The position numbers and the translations under genes were made by a program. The notes beneath the pieces were generated by a model that was not told the DNA's origin, searched no databases, and saw only the letters and a program-made list of their open reading frames with translations. Shown here piece by piece: positions 35,012-43,145 of a stretch of DNA of 64,000 bases (the stretch's first letter is position 1; each line of letters opens with the position of its first letter). This DNA is from Desulfopila aestuarii DSM 18488 (lineage in GTDB: Bacteria > Desulfobacterota > Desulfobulbia > Desulfobulbales > Desulfocapsaceae): assembly GCF_900143695.1 (NCBI RefSeq), contig NZ_FRFE01000004.1, positions 248,001-312,000 of the forward strand. Reading direction: 5' to 3'.

Positions 35012-37006
35012 TTAATCTTCAAGAACGCTTGCGAGAATATGTCTGAGACTATCCATACTATAGGGTTTTGGCAAGGCGTTACTGTAGCCGAAACTCGCAA
35101 AGTCACTCATCGCTGCATCTAACACACCGCTGCTCGTGACAATAATCTTCAAGTCGCTGCGTGATCCTTTTAGCTCTTTGCATATAACGTGATGATCGTC
35201 ATTTCGCTGCTGCGAAGGGTCTATTAAAACAATTCTCACGACACTTTCTTTGGAATCTGTTGCCTCGGCAAGCTTTTCCACACCTTCCTGAAGGTTGTTC
35301 GCAATCGTTACTGGATACCCGAGGTGGACGAGCATGATTCGACCTACCTCCTGCATCTGTGGATCATTTTCGATAAGCATCACCCCAACGTTACGGTTTT
35401 TATCAGCCCAATTCTGTCCATGCCTTTCGTCTTTTTCATAACGAGGCAGGTAACAAGAGACCGTGGTTCCTTTCAGCAATTCCGAATCTACTACAACATA
35501 ACCACCATGATTACGCAACGTAGCATAGACAACAGTCAATCCCAACCCCATGCCTTTTGAGGATCCACGCACTTTGCTGGAAAAATAGGGATCAAATATC
35601 TTTAGCAGGTTCTCAGCAGCTATACCACAACCAGAGTCATGAACCGCAATACAAACATATCGACCGGCGGGCACATATTGACCAGAAAGAATGACCGGTG
35701 CTGCATAATCGACGTTTTTCAGAGTAACCTTGAGAGGATTTTGCCCATCGGCCTCCAACCCGTTCTGAAGGATATTTGCAAGAGCTGCACTTATCTGATC
35801 AGGATTGATATTGACAATGGATCTATTGGTATCAAACTCGAGTTCGACACTGCCGCCTTTCTCTCGTTCAAATCTTCGCACCGTATTTTCGATAATTTCA
35901 TCCAGTACCAACCTTTGCCGGCTCACTATGCCAAACGGAGATGAGTTGGAAATCTTACGAGTGAGATCGACAGCCATATAGGCAGCTGAACGAGCATGCT
36001 CCAGCAAGCTTTTGCGGTCACCATCCATGACCTTTTTTTCAATATGGGTCAGCATATCGAGATTGCCGCAGATAACTGTAAGCAAATTATTGAAATCATG
36101 TGCAATGCCGCCTGCCATGCAGGTCATTGCTTCCATCTTTGTCACAAGTTTGATGGCTTCGTTCAATTCCCGTTCATGCTCTTCAGCTAAATACTGTCGG
36201 GTAATGTCACGAAGAATGCATAAGCCAAAAGAGGCCCCAGGCTCCCGAACAGGAACAAACGATGCTGTAACCGCCCTATCACCGATACGAATAGGTCGAT
36301 CCTCGTGAATATCCATGGGTAGCCCAACCGCATCAGGAAGCTGCGATCCAAGCCATTCACGGATCTCTTTTTGATGATCGCCCCAGTCCAGTTCATGAAA
36401 ACTAGAACCGATCAATCGTTCTTCCTGTACCTCGAGAATTCGAAGAGCCGCTGCATTAAGGGATATGACAACACCGCTGGAGTCGAGTTCGACGATACCC
36501 TCTTCGAGATTTTCCAGAATACGTCGCAGATGTCGCTTGTCTGAGAGGAGCTCGACAGCAACGGAAGACACTTTTAAGCCATCAGGAATCCTGGTAATGC
36601 CTTTCTGCGGTTGGCCTTCACTATCGATCTGACGCTCAGCAAGCCGAACAAGAGCATCCTGCACATGGGCACGAAGTTCCTTGAGACTGCCCTTTGCAAT
36701 GCACAGATCGTAATATTTCTCGGCGAAAATGTTTTCAAAATCCTCAAGAACTATTCCAGAAACAACCACCAGAAATATGCGTTGCAAGGCTGGGCTGCTG
36801 CGAATGATCTTGCAAAGTTGCTCGCCACCGATAAGCGGCATGACCAGATCGGTAAAAAGAATATCAGGCGTGTAAATCTTTAAGAGGTTGAGCGCCTCCA
36901 GACCATTGGGCGCGGTCCGGACCTCGCAGCCCTCCTGCTCCAGAAAGGCGGAGATTGCCCGCACCAGTACGGGATTATTATCAACAACAAGTGCTTTCAC
37001 CGCCAT
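35012..37006 (-). CDS. REC-PAS-histidine kinase-REC hybrid protein
   Basis: This 664-residue cytoplasmic protein has an N-terminal receiver (residues ~1-120, Asp53 in FTDLVMP, Lys at IAKGS), a PAS domain (~160-280), a HisKA domain with phosphoaccepting His303 (GIAHDFNNLL), an HATPase domain with DSGCGI and SKGMGLGL, and a second receiver at the C-terminus (~540-664; Asp in VLIDPS, Lys in LPKPYS). In the first receiver the acidic pair is Asp9-Asn10. No transmembrane segment or output domain is present, so it should pass phosphate to another protein. It starts 19 bases after the YvcK/CofD-like gene and is likely co-transcribed with it. Confidence 0.9.
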   Translation of the reverse strand: MAVKALVVDNNPVLVRAISAFLEQEGCEVRTAPNGLEALNLLKIYTPDILFTDLVMPLIGGEQLCKIIRSSPALQRIFLVVVSGIVLEDFENIFAEKYYDLCIAKGSLKELRAHVQDALVRLAERQIDSEGQPQKGITRIPDGLKVSSVAVELLSDKRHLRRILENLEEGIVELDSSGVVISLNAAALRILEVQEERLIGSSFHELDWGDHQKEIREWLGSQLPDAVGLPMDIHEDRPIRIGDRAVTASFVPVREPGASFGLCILRDITRQYLAEEHERELNEAIKLVTKMEAMTCMAGGIAHDFNNLLTVICGNLDMLTHIEKKVMDGDRKSLLEHARSAAYMAVDLTRKISNSSPFGIVSRQRLVLDEIIENTVRRFEREKGGSVELEFDTNRSIVNINPDQISAALANILQNGLEADGQNPLKVTLKNVDYAAPVILSGQYVPAGRYVCIAVHDSGCGIAAENLLKIFDPYFSSKVRGSSKGMGLGLTVVYATLRNHGGYVVVDSELLKGTTVSCYLPRYEKDERHGQNWADKNRNVGVMLIENDPQMQEVGRIMLVHLGYPVTIANNLQEGVEKLAEATDSKESVVRIVLIDPSQQRNDDHHVICKELKGSRSDLKIIVTSSGVLDAAMSDFASFGYSNALPKPYSMDSLRHILASVLED

Positions 37007-37025
37007 GTCTAACTGTCCCTTTTAC

Positions 37026-39359
37026 TCAACCGCAAAAAACTACGTCCCGAAAAAATGAGATGATGTGCTCTCTTCGCCCAACCATTCGCTTTTGCTCAGG
37101 AATAAGGTCTGTCTGAGGTATTTTCATAACTGTCATCTTGTATTCGATATGGGTAGCCAACCTATTCTCCAGATACCAGGTATAGGTAAGTCCCATAAGA
37201 AGTCCAGGTGGTGTGAATCCTTCATCACCATTGATGAGTCGGGTATAATGCTGCCCGGCTTGAACTTCATGCATTCTGGCCAACCGCATGAACTCACTGA
37301 GTTGAGACGTTGTGAAGTAGCAGTTTCTCTCTTTTTCACCCTTGATGGCCAAGTGATATACTTTACCTAACACAACCCCATCTTTCTCAACCTCTTCCAT
37401 CACCTTTGAGGCGGCATAATCGCCTAGAAGCGATTCCCCGAGAGCAATCAGCAATGCCACCTCTATCTTGGTACGATCGATAAACTGATCTTTTCTGATC
37501 TTGATGAACCTGTCTGAGGGATCATAAAAGCTGTAAACATTATCCCACTGCTGATCACGATTCCAATGATCCACCGCAACGCAACGAACGCCGGCAATAT
37601 AGTCAAGATGACGCAATGGAATATCGTGGTGTTTCCATATTATTTCGCAAAGGATCTCTTTTATGGCAGCGATTCCGCCATAGCAGGTTTCATTACACCG
37701 CTCTGAGCAGTCAATATGCAGAACCGATATCTTTTCCTGAATCCGTTTATACTTCAGGTTAGGCAACATATTGACCCGACTGGGAAAGTCGGAACACCAG
37801 ATTCGTGGGGTGTTTGAAATATCTGTCGCTTGTTGCTCCGGTTGCTGAAAACAGGCTGCACCACTGTAAAGGACTTTCACAGCCGTCGCCAGCATTGCAG
37901 GATCGTGCTGTATAACCCCCCTCTCGGCAAGTGCCTGCTTCGAATAGATACCGCATTCAACAGGAGTAAACCCCATATCACGTACAACTTCACGATCAAG
38001 ATAGATGGGGATCTTACCTTCCACCGCATAACTTTGAATAACTGAGGCAGGCACATCCTTTAATGACAAACAGAGCACTTCATTAAAGAGCCCTTCAGTA
38101 CCACCGGGAATATTTCTATCGTAGGCACGTATCATGTCGGAAACCCGGAATTTTCGTTCGGGATCAGCCATGCTCAGGTCGGTCTCACCAGCCTGTACCC
38201 ACAAGTTAGAGATAAGTATTTTCAACGCCTTGCTGTTTTTTCGGACTGCATCGGCAAAACCCGGCACTTTAAATACCGGGATAATGGAGCTGTACAGGCT
38301 ACCGGGGGCAAAGATGAGGATATCCGCTTCTTCAATGTCGCTCACGATTTCCGGATGCACCAACGGTTCGCCACAGAAATCCACGTGAGCTGACTCAACT
38401 GGCACACCACGGCGGGATCCACTCGATTTAGATTCACCGGTGGTCATGACCCCGTTTGCATAAACAACCCGCAGCTGGCTGGGCGTCGTAGTACATGGCA
38501 TCACTGCTCGTGAACCGGTACCGAGAGCAAGCGCAAGATACTGGAGGCCGGCAAAGATAGGATCATGGAGAAGTTCAGGAGCTAAGGTCAGATCTTCGGT
38601 TGAAATCTCCGGATCGATAAAGCGGTATATCGCTGCGGCAACGATCAGATTGCCAAGACATTGTGAACGTTTCAAGGTACAGGCAAGACGGGAATCATTA
38701 AAGATTCTGGTGACGAGATCCCGTAACACCTCTCTCAATCCACGAGGCAGCAATTCCATGTTGGCCCCGGTTCTGCTGATGAGGTCTTCAGGAGTCTCCG
38801 GGCTGTCATTAAACCTGAAGTTAAAAAGCCTGGACAGTTCGGATGTTATCTGCCGGGCCCGAGTCACGGAAACCTGGTATGTTCGCTGGAGAACGGCCAG
38901 CTGAATAGAAGACAACAGCACATGACGTATATCCCCAATCGCCACCAATGGGAGATCCTTCATCATCTCACCAGTGGAGCCGCCATCATCGGTCACACAG
39001 ACAACTGATCTGGTACGGGGAAAAATTTCTTTTAAACCACGAAAAGGAGCCCTTGCCCACCCTTCAGAACGACAATCTCCACCAATGATATTGGACAAGC
39101 CGGTACCGCCCCCAAACACCACCACCCTCGCCTGATCAACCCGATCATTCTCCAGAGTTTCAAGAAGACTGGCGAAGAGTCTGGCAACCTCCTGGCTATG
39201 GTGTAAGGGTTCACCGTTGAGGACGAGGTCAATGAGCTTTTCCCGTAAACCTTTGTGTGGAAGCAAATCGAGCGGAGACACTTGCAGTTTCCTGAGTGCC
39301 TCCATTCTTGTCACGACATCAACATCCTTTGATCCTGCCGTATCATCTTGGAACGCCAT
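37026..39359 (-). CDS. YvcK/CofD-like protein with long C-terminal extension
   Basis: This 777-residue protein contains a YvcK/CofD-type core: the nucleotide-binding VVVFGGGTGLSNI (residue ~83 on), CVTDDGGSTGEM, GDIRHVLL, and LIFAPGSLYSSIIP. YvcK proteins bind UDP-GlcNAc and regulate gluconeogenic growth and peptidoglycan synthesis; CofD is a transferase for F420. No F420 partner genes are seen, so the YvcK reading is preferred. Ordinary YvcK is about 320 residues; here roughly 75 residues precede and over 250 follow the core. The C-terminal part (from YKRIQEKISVLHIDC, cysteine-containing) matches nothing I recognise. It is followed at 19 bases by the hybrid kinase gene and preceded by kdsB. 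Confidence 0.78.
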   Translation of the reverse strand: MAFQDDTAGSKDVDVVTRMEALRKLQVSPLDLLPHKGLREKLIDLVLNGEPLHHSQEVARLFASLLETLENDRVDQARVVVFGGGTGLSNIIGGDCRSEGWARAPFRGLKEIFPRTRSVVCVTDDGGSTGEMMKDLPLVAIGDIRHVLLSSIQLAVLQRTYQVSVTRARQITSELSRLFNFRFNDSPETPEDLISRTGANMELLPRGLREVLRDLVTRIFNDSRLACTLKRSQCLGNLIVAAAIYRFIDPEISTEDLTLAPELLHDPIFAGLQYLALALGTGSRAVMPCTTTPSQLRVVYANGVMTTGESKSSGSRRGVPVESAHVDFCGEPLVHPEIVSDIEEADILIFAPGSLYSSIIPVFKVPGFADAVRKNSKALKILISNLWVQAGETDLSMADPERKFRVSDMIRAYDRNIPGGTEGLFNEVLCLSLKDVPASVIQSYAVEGKIPIYLDREVVRDMGFTPVECGIYSKQALAERGVIQHDPAMLATAVKVLYSGAACFQQPEQQATDISNTPRIWCSDFPSRVNMLPNLKYKRIQEKISVLHIDCSERCNETCYGGIAAIKEILCEIIWKHHDIPLRHLDYIAGVRCVAVDHWNRDQQWDNVYSFYDPSDRFIKIRKDQFIDRTKIEVALLIALGESLLGDYAASKVMEEVEKDGVVLGKVYHLAIKGEKERNCYFTTSQLSEFMRLARMHEVQAGQHYTRLINGDEGFTPPGLLMGLTYTWYLENRLATHIEYKMTVMKIPQTDLIPEQKRMVGRREHIISFFRDVVFCG

Positions 39360-39444
39360 CCGCTATAATATCCTCTGCTCTATCATTAAACTTGGAGAAA
39401 TCAAAAAAAAACCTGCTGCCAAGCTTCATATGTTTCTGAACGAT

Positions 39445-40203
39445 CTACAGGGATCGGAGATATTCCTCAACACGCAGCAAATCCTCAGGAGTATCAACCT
39501 CGATGGAATCGTGCTCGGTCAAGGTCACCCTAATTTTATACCCATATTCCAGCGCACGCAACTGCTCAAGTTTCTCAAAGCGTTCCCATTCCCCCTCAGG
39601 CAAAGCAACAAAGGTCAACAGGAATCCTTTGCGATAGGCATAGAAACCTAAATGTTTATAATAGGTCGGGGCTACAGCCTCCTCAGGATTTCGCTGAAAT
39701 GGGATTGGCGATCGCGAAAAATAGAGCGCATTATTATTCCTGTCAAAAACGGTCTTGACATGATTAGGATCAGTAATTTCTTCTTTGCGGATGATCTTAT
39801 AGATAAGCGTCGACATCGGTAGCGCAGGATCCTCAAGCAGGGGTCTCGCCACCTGCTCAACTACTTCTGCCGGAAACAGCGGCTGGTCGCCTTGAATATT
39901 GACAACCACGTCATGCTCGGAGATACCAACCAGCTCAGCGGCCTCGGCCAGCCGGTCAGAACCGGAAACGTGGTCTTTACGGGTAATGACATACTCTCCG
40001 CCAAAAGACTCGACACAATCAGCAATGCGTGAGTCATCTGTTGCGACCACAACCCGTGAAAGCATACCCACCTTTTTTGCCCTTTCAACCACATGCTGAA
40101 TCATCGGTTTTCCGGCAATTTTTGCCAACGGTTTACCCCGAAACCTGTTCGACTCGTAACGGGCCGGAATGATAGCGACAACATCGATCTTCTCTTTTTG
40201 CAT
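39445..40203 (-). CDS. kdsB: KdsB, CMP-Kdo synthetase
   Basis: This 252-residue nucleotidyltransferase activates Kdo with CTP for lipopolysaccharide core synthesis. It shows the N-terminal IIPARYESNRFRGKPLAKI signature, VVVATDD, VVNIQGDQPLFP and the C-terminal EHDSIEVDTPEDLLRVE segment, all as in KdsB. ATG at 40203 gives the family's usual length; the longer frame to 40236 has no support. Its presence shows that the organism makes Kdo-containing LPS and hence has a classical outer membrane. Confidence 0.95.
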   Translation of the reverse strand: MQKEKIDVVAIIPARYESNRFRGKPLAKIAGKPMIQHVVERAKKVGMLSRVVVATDDSRIADCVESFGGEYVITRKDHVSGSDRLAEAAELVGISEHDVVVNIQGDQPLFPAEVVEQVARPLLEDPALPMSTLIYKIIRKEEITDPNHVKTVFDRNNNALYFSRSPIPFQRNPEEAVAPTYYKHLGFYAYRKGFLLTFVALPEGEWERFEKLEQLRALEYGYKIRVTLTEHDSIEVDTPEDLLRVEEYLRSL

Positions 40204-40279
40204 TTTTCCTGTACAGTATGGTTGCAGTGAAAACACTTTTTAATCAGATGAAGTCTCCAACCAATACATCTTTCGCGGC

Positions 40280-41077
40280 ATGGAAATCTTCCCCTCAGTC
40301 TCCGTTTCATGTACCTCACTTTCGGAGACAATTCTAGTTAAAGCACTGGAACTGGCAAAATACCTGGGCCTCCCCTTTTATCTTCCCGGAGAAAGTTCGG
40401 CAAGATATATACTGACACTCACGGACAACCGCCTCGAACTCGGACCAAATCCTTGTTATACTGAAGGTCGGTCGATCTTTAATCCAATTTCCGTTGATTT
40501 TCTAAGCGGTAGTGTTGCCTATCGACATGCCCGTAACTGCACGATCAAACAGCCCCTGGCAAGAGCAGTAGGGATACGTTCTGGTTTCAGACCGGTGATT
40601 CTTGATGCAACCGCCGGCCTTGGAAGCGACAGTTTTGTCCTCGCCTGCCTTGGGTGCCAGGTGTTCATGCATGAGCGCTCCAAGGTGATTGCAGCTCTTC
40701 TTGCCGACGGAATGGCAAGAGCCAAGGCAGATCCCGCTATTGGGGCGATTGTCGGCACCAGAATGGAGCTTATCCCCTGCGATTCCCTCATCGCACTTCA
40801 ATCAATAGCGCCACCGCCTTTTACCATTTATCTTGATCCGATGTATCCCCACTCCGCCAAATCGGCGCTCAATAAAAAAGAGATGCGGATGATCCGTGAT
40901 ATCGTCGGCGATGATCTCGATAGTGATGAACTACTTGCTGCTGCCCTGAACATTGCGACTAACCGGGTTGTCGTGAAACGTCCCAAAGGTGCTGAACATC
41001 TTGGAGGCAAAAAGCCAAGTCATGATATTGCCATGAAAAACAGTAGGTTTGATGTCTATCTCACCCATCACTTATGA
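40280..41077 (+). CDS. rsmJ: RsmJ, 16S rRNA G1516 methyltransferase
   Basis: This 265-residue SAM-dependent methyltransferase matches RsmJ (YhiQ). It carries ILDATAGLGSDSFVLACLG (SAM motif I), an acidic MHERSKVIAALL strand, and the catalytic-type YLDPMYPHSAKSALNKKEMRMI segment, then RVVVKRPKGAEHL. RsmJ methylates N2 of guanosine 1516 in 16S rRNA. It starts at ATG 40280, divergent from kdsB. Its last 10 bases overlap the end of the convergent rlmH gene. Confidence 0.92.
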   Translation: MEIFPSVSVSCTSLSETILVKALELAKYLGLPFYLPGESSARYILTLTDNRLELGPNPCYTEGRSIFNPISVDFLSGSVAYRHARNCTIKQPLARAVGIRSGFRPVILDATAGLGSDSFVLACLGCQVFMHERSKVIAALLADGMARAKADPAIGAIVGTRMELIPCDSLIALQSIAPPPFTIYLDPMYPHSAKSALNKKEMRMIRDIVGDDLDSDELLAAALNIATNRVVVKRPKGAEHLGGKKPSHDIAMKNSRFDVYLTHHL

Positions 41078-41526
41078 TACTTCTCCCCACCCTTGATGGT
41101 ATAAGCCCTGTACAGTTGCTCCATGAGCAGCATGCGCACCATATCGTGGGTGAAGGTCATTTTTGAAAGAGACAGACACACATCGGCCCCGTCAACCACC
41201 TCAGAAGAGAGACCTGTGGGGCCACCGATCAGATAACAGACTCCCTTCACACCCCGTTGCTCCCACCCACTGATCAGCTCTGCAAAATCTTCAGAGGTAT
41301 ATTGGCGGCCACGTGAATCGAGAGCGACTTTCAGCCAGCCACCTGGTACAGCATCGAGCAACTGCCTGCCCTCTTCTTCGATATTGATCTGACCTCCTGA
41401 TTTTTTCTCTTTGAGGGTTTTGACCAAAACCTGGCTATAGTGCTTCAGTCGAGAGGCATAATTCTCAATGCCTTGAGCGATGAAGTTATCTTTTGTTTTA
41501 CCGAGAAATATCAGCTCGTGCTTCAT
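41068..41526 (-). CDS. rlmH: RlmH, 23S rRNA pseudouridine methyltransferase
   Basis: This 152-residue SPOUT methyltransferase modifies pseudouridine 1915 of 23S rRNA (helix 69). It has the SPOUT knot with LIGGPTGLSSEV and the highly conserved C-terminus LSKMTFTHDMVRMLLMEQLYRAYTI. Length matches the family. ATG at 41526. Two rRNA methylase genes end-to-end with overlapping stops is a compact arrangement; the ykgJ-like gene precedes it on the same strand after 50 bases. Confidence 0.96.
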   Translation of the reverse strand: MKHELIFLGKTKDNFIAQGIENYASRLKHYSQVLVKTLKEKKSGGQINIEEEGRQLLDAVPGGWLKVALDSRGRQYTSEDFAELISGWEQRGVKGVCYLIGGPTGLSSEVVDGADVCLSLSKMTFTHDMVRMLLMEQLYRAYTIKGGEKYHK

Positions 41527-41576
41527 ATTCGAGTGGAAATTGGCAAAAGGAAAAGCAAGTACCGGCTGACGTCAAC

Positions 41577-41978
41577 TCAGCATCGGGCACGTTGATTGTC
41601 AGCGAGTATCTTACGCAAAACAATACAAAATTCATCATAGCCCACTTCTTTCTTTATACCCGGGCAAGAATCTGCGATGGCGGAAAAATTACTTTCATCT
41701 GTGAGAATAGAGGGGTGCAGCGGCCATTCAGCACAGCGCCAGGGTCGGCCGTTATGAACGGTGCAACCTTCATTATAAAAAATGCAATGACCTTCAATCA
41801 CTTTCATCTGCACGACATTGCCGGTTATCCGCCAGTACCTGGCGGCAACTTCCTCTCGAGGAAGAGCAAGCGCTCTGCACATCCGTTCCTGATCATCAGT
41901 ATCGAGTGAAACGGTCGTTTGACCATGACAGCAATAGCCGCAACGGGTGCAGTGAAATATCTTCTCTGTTTCCTTCAT
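41577..41978 (-). CDS. YkgJ-family CxxCxxCC cluster protein
   Basis: This 133-residue protein has the family signature CTRCGYCC near residue 10, then cysteines at GHCIFYNEGCTVHNGRPWRC and SCPG, typical of the UPF0153/YkgJ family, which binds a metal, probably zinc or an iron-sulfur cluster. Function is unknown for the family. The ATG at 41978 follows GGAG; a TTG two codons upstream is less likely. It probably shares a transcript with rlmH. Confidence 0.88.
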   Translation of the reverse strand: MKETEKIFHCTRCGYCCHGQTTVSLDTDDQERMCRALALPREEVAARYWRITGNVVQMKVIEGHCIFYNEGCTVHNGRPWRCAEWPLHPSILTDESNFSAIADSCPGIKKEVGYDEFCIVLRKILADNQRARC

Positions 41979-42062
41979 TCCCAACTCCAGTTGTTCAAAA
42001 TATCCATATCCATGGATTGTTAATCATCAGGGAATGTACACAGAATAGCTGTTGATGCAAAA

Positions 42063-42099
42063 GAAAAAGGCGCATTCCCTGAAAACAAGGATGCGCCCT
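42063..42099 (-). terminator. Intrinsic terminator after yqgE
   Basis: On the minus strand the arms GGATGCGCC-type (from 42097 down to 42089) and GGCGCAT (42075 down to 42069) form a GC-rich stem with one bulged base and an A/T loop, followed by TTTTTCTTTT. This is well placed 29 bases downstream of yqgE. Confidence 0.75.
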
Positions 42100-42127
42100 T
42101 AATTCCGTATTCCATCATCACTTGCGG

Positions 42128-42703
42128 CTATGCGTAACCGATCACATCACCAAAGGTGGCAATGTCGATACCAAACTGCATTGCAGCTGCCTTCCATTTC
42201 AGATCGTCCGCCAGCTCAAAAATAATATGGTCATCTGCTGGAACAGTAAGCCAGCCATCCTCAACCAGTTCGCGCTCCAACTGCCCCGGCCCCCAGCCGG
42301 TATAACCGAGGAGAAAGAGATATTTTTCAGGGCCATGTCCTTCGGCAATATCCTGCAGTACTTTAGTCTCTCGGGAAAGTGAAACGGTGGGGCTCACCTC
42401 AAGTTGATATTCTGTTTTATAATCTGACCGGTACAGTATAAATGCCGATTCCAGTTCCACAGGGCCACCGATGTATATTGGCGGCAACTCACCAAAGGGC
42501 ACCGGAAGATCTGCGCCTTTTAGCACTTCAGCTAATGAAAATGAGAGGTTAGGCTTATTTATAGCAAGCCCCATTGCCCCCTCGTTGCTGTGAGCGCAGA
42601 TGTAAATCACCTGTTCCTCAAAGCGCGGATCAGGCATTTGCGGCGTCGAGACCAGAAAAGAGCCGGTAAGGCTTTCAATGATGGGTGCTTTTGGTTGCGT
42701 CAT
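42128..42703 (-). CDS. YqgE/AlgH family protein
   Basis: This 191-residue protein belongs to the YqgE/AlgH (UPF0301) family: LTGSFLVSTPQMPDPRFEEQVIY, HSNEGAMGLAINKP, and GYTGWGPGQLERELVEDGW are all characteristic. The family's biochemical role is unknown; AlgH in Pseudomonas was linked to alginate regulation. ATG 42703 has a GGAGGGG ribosome site; upstream ATGs at 42715 and an in-frame start at 42790 are not favoured. It stands alone, with a terminator downstream. Confidence 0.9.
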   Translation of the reverse strand: MTQPKAPIIESLTGSFLVSTPQMPDPRFEEQVIYICAHSNEGAMGLAINKPNLSFSLAEVLKGADLPVPFGELPPIYIGGPVELESAFILYRSDYKTEYQLEVSPTVSLSRETKVLQDIAEGHGPEKYLFLLGYTGWGPGQLERELVEDGWLTVPADDHIIFELADDLKWKAAAMQFGIDIATFGDVIGYA

Positions 42704-43145
42704 GGTCCCCTCCATGTGTGGATATACGCCAAACGAATTGCATGTGCGCATAGAGGATATCCTCTCTCCTGTTCTATTCCAGTCTATCAAAGGAATCTCG
42801 CCGGCGTCAAGCAGTGTTGTCCTCGCAACGGCGCTAAAAACATTGGTCAGGGTTCCCGGCTAGTGGGGGGTAGAAGTCTCAATTGTAAAATTGTGATATC
42901 TTCTCAGACACTTCGGCTCAAACAATAGGTTCTAAAGAGCGATCGTACTTTTCTGGTTCCTCATAGAAAATTGTCAGATTAGCATGACAAAACAGGCATA
43001 AGTATCTACTATAGAGGAAATACTTTCAACACGTTATCAAAAAGATACAGATCCTGATCAAGCAACTGTGACCCTATAATAGTCTGTTACGCAGGTTCAA
43101 CCTGTATGATATTCTTCCGAATCCCCTTGCCGGGAAAAGGTTATC
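42704..43145. other. Divergent intergenic region yqgE-glgB
   Basis: This 442-base gap carries the promoters for yqgE (left) and glgB (right). It contains an inverted repeat TTGTCA-N8-TGACAA at 42971-42990, a -10-like TATAAT at 43075-43080, and no gene I can support; open frames at 42590-42928 lack protein character. Confidence 0.5.
42971..43012 (+). promoter_or_regulatory. Candidate glgB promoter with inverted repeat
   Basis: A -35-like ATGACA (42984-42989) and a -10-like TACTAT (43007-43012) are 17 bases apart. The -35 lies in the right arm of the inverted repeat TTGTCA (42971-42976) / TGACAA (42985-42990), so a bound dimer would block RNA polymerase. An alternative -10 TATAAT at 43075-43080 lacks a good -35. 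Confidence 0.35.

Noticed and set aside
42590-42928. 112-codon plus-strand frame opposite the yqgE start
   Set aside because: Shadow of yqgE and of its upstream region; low protein character.
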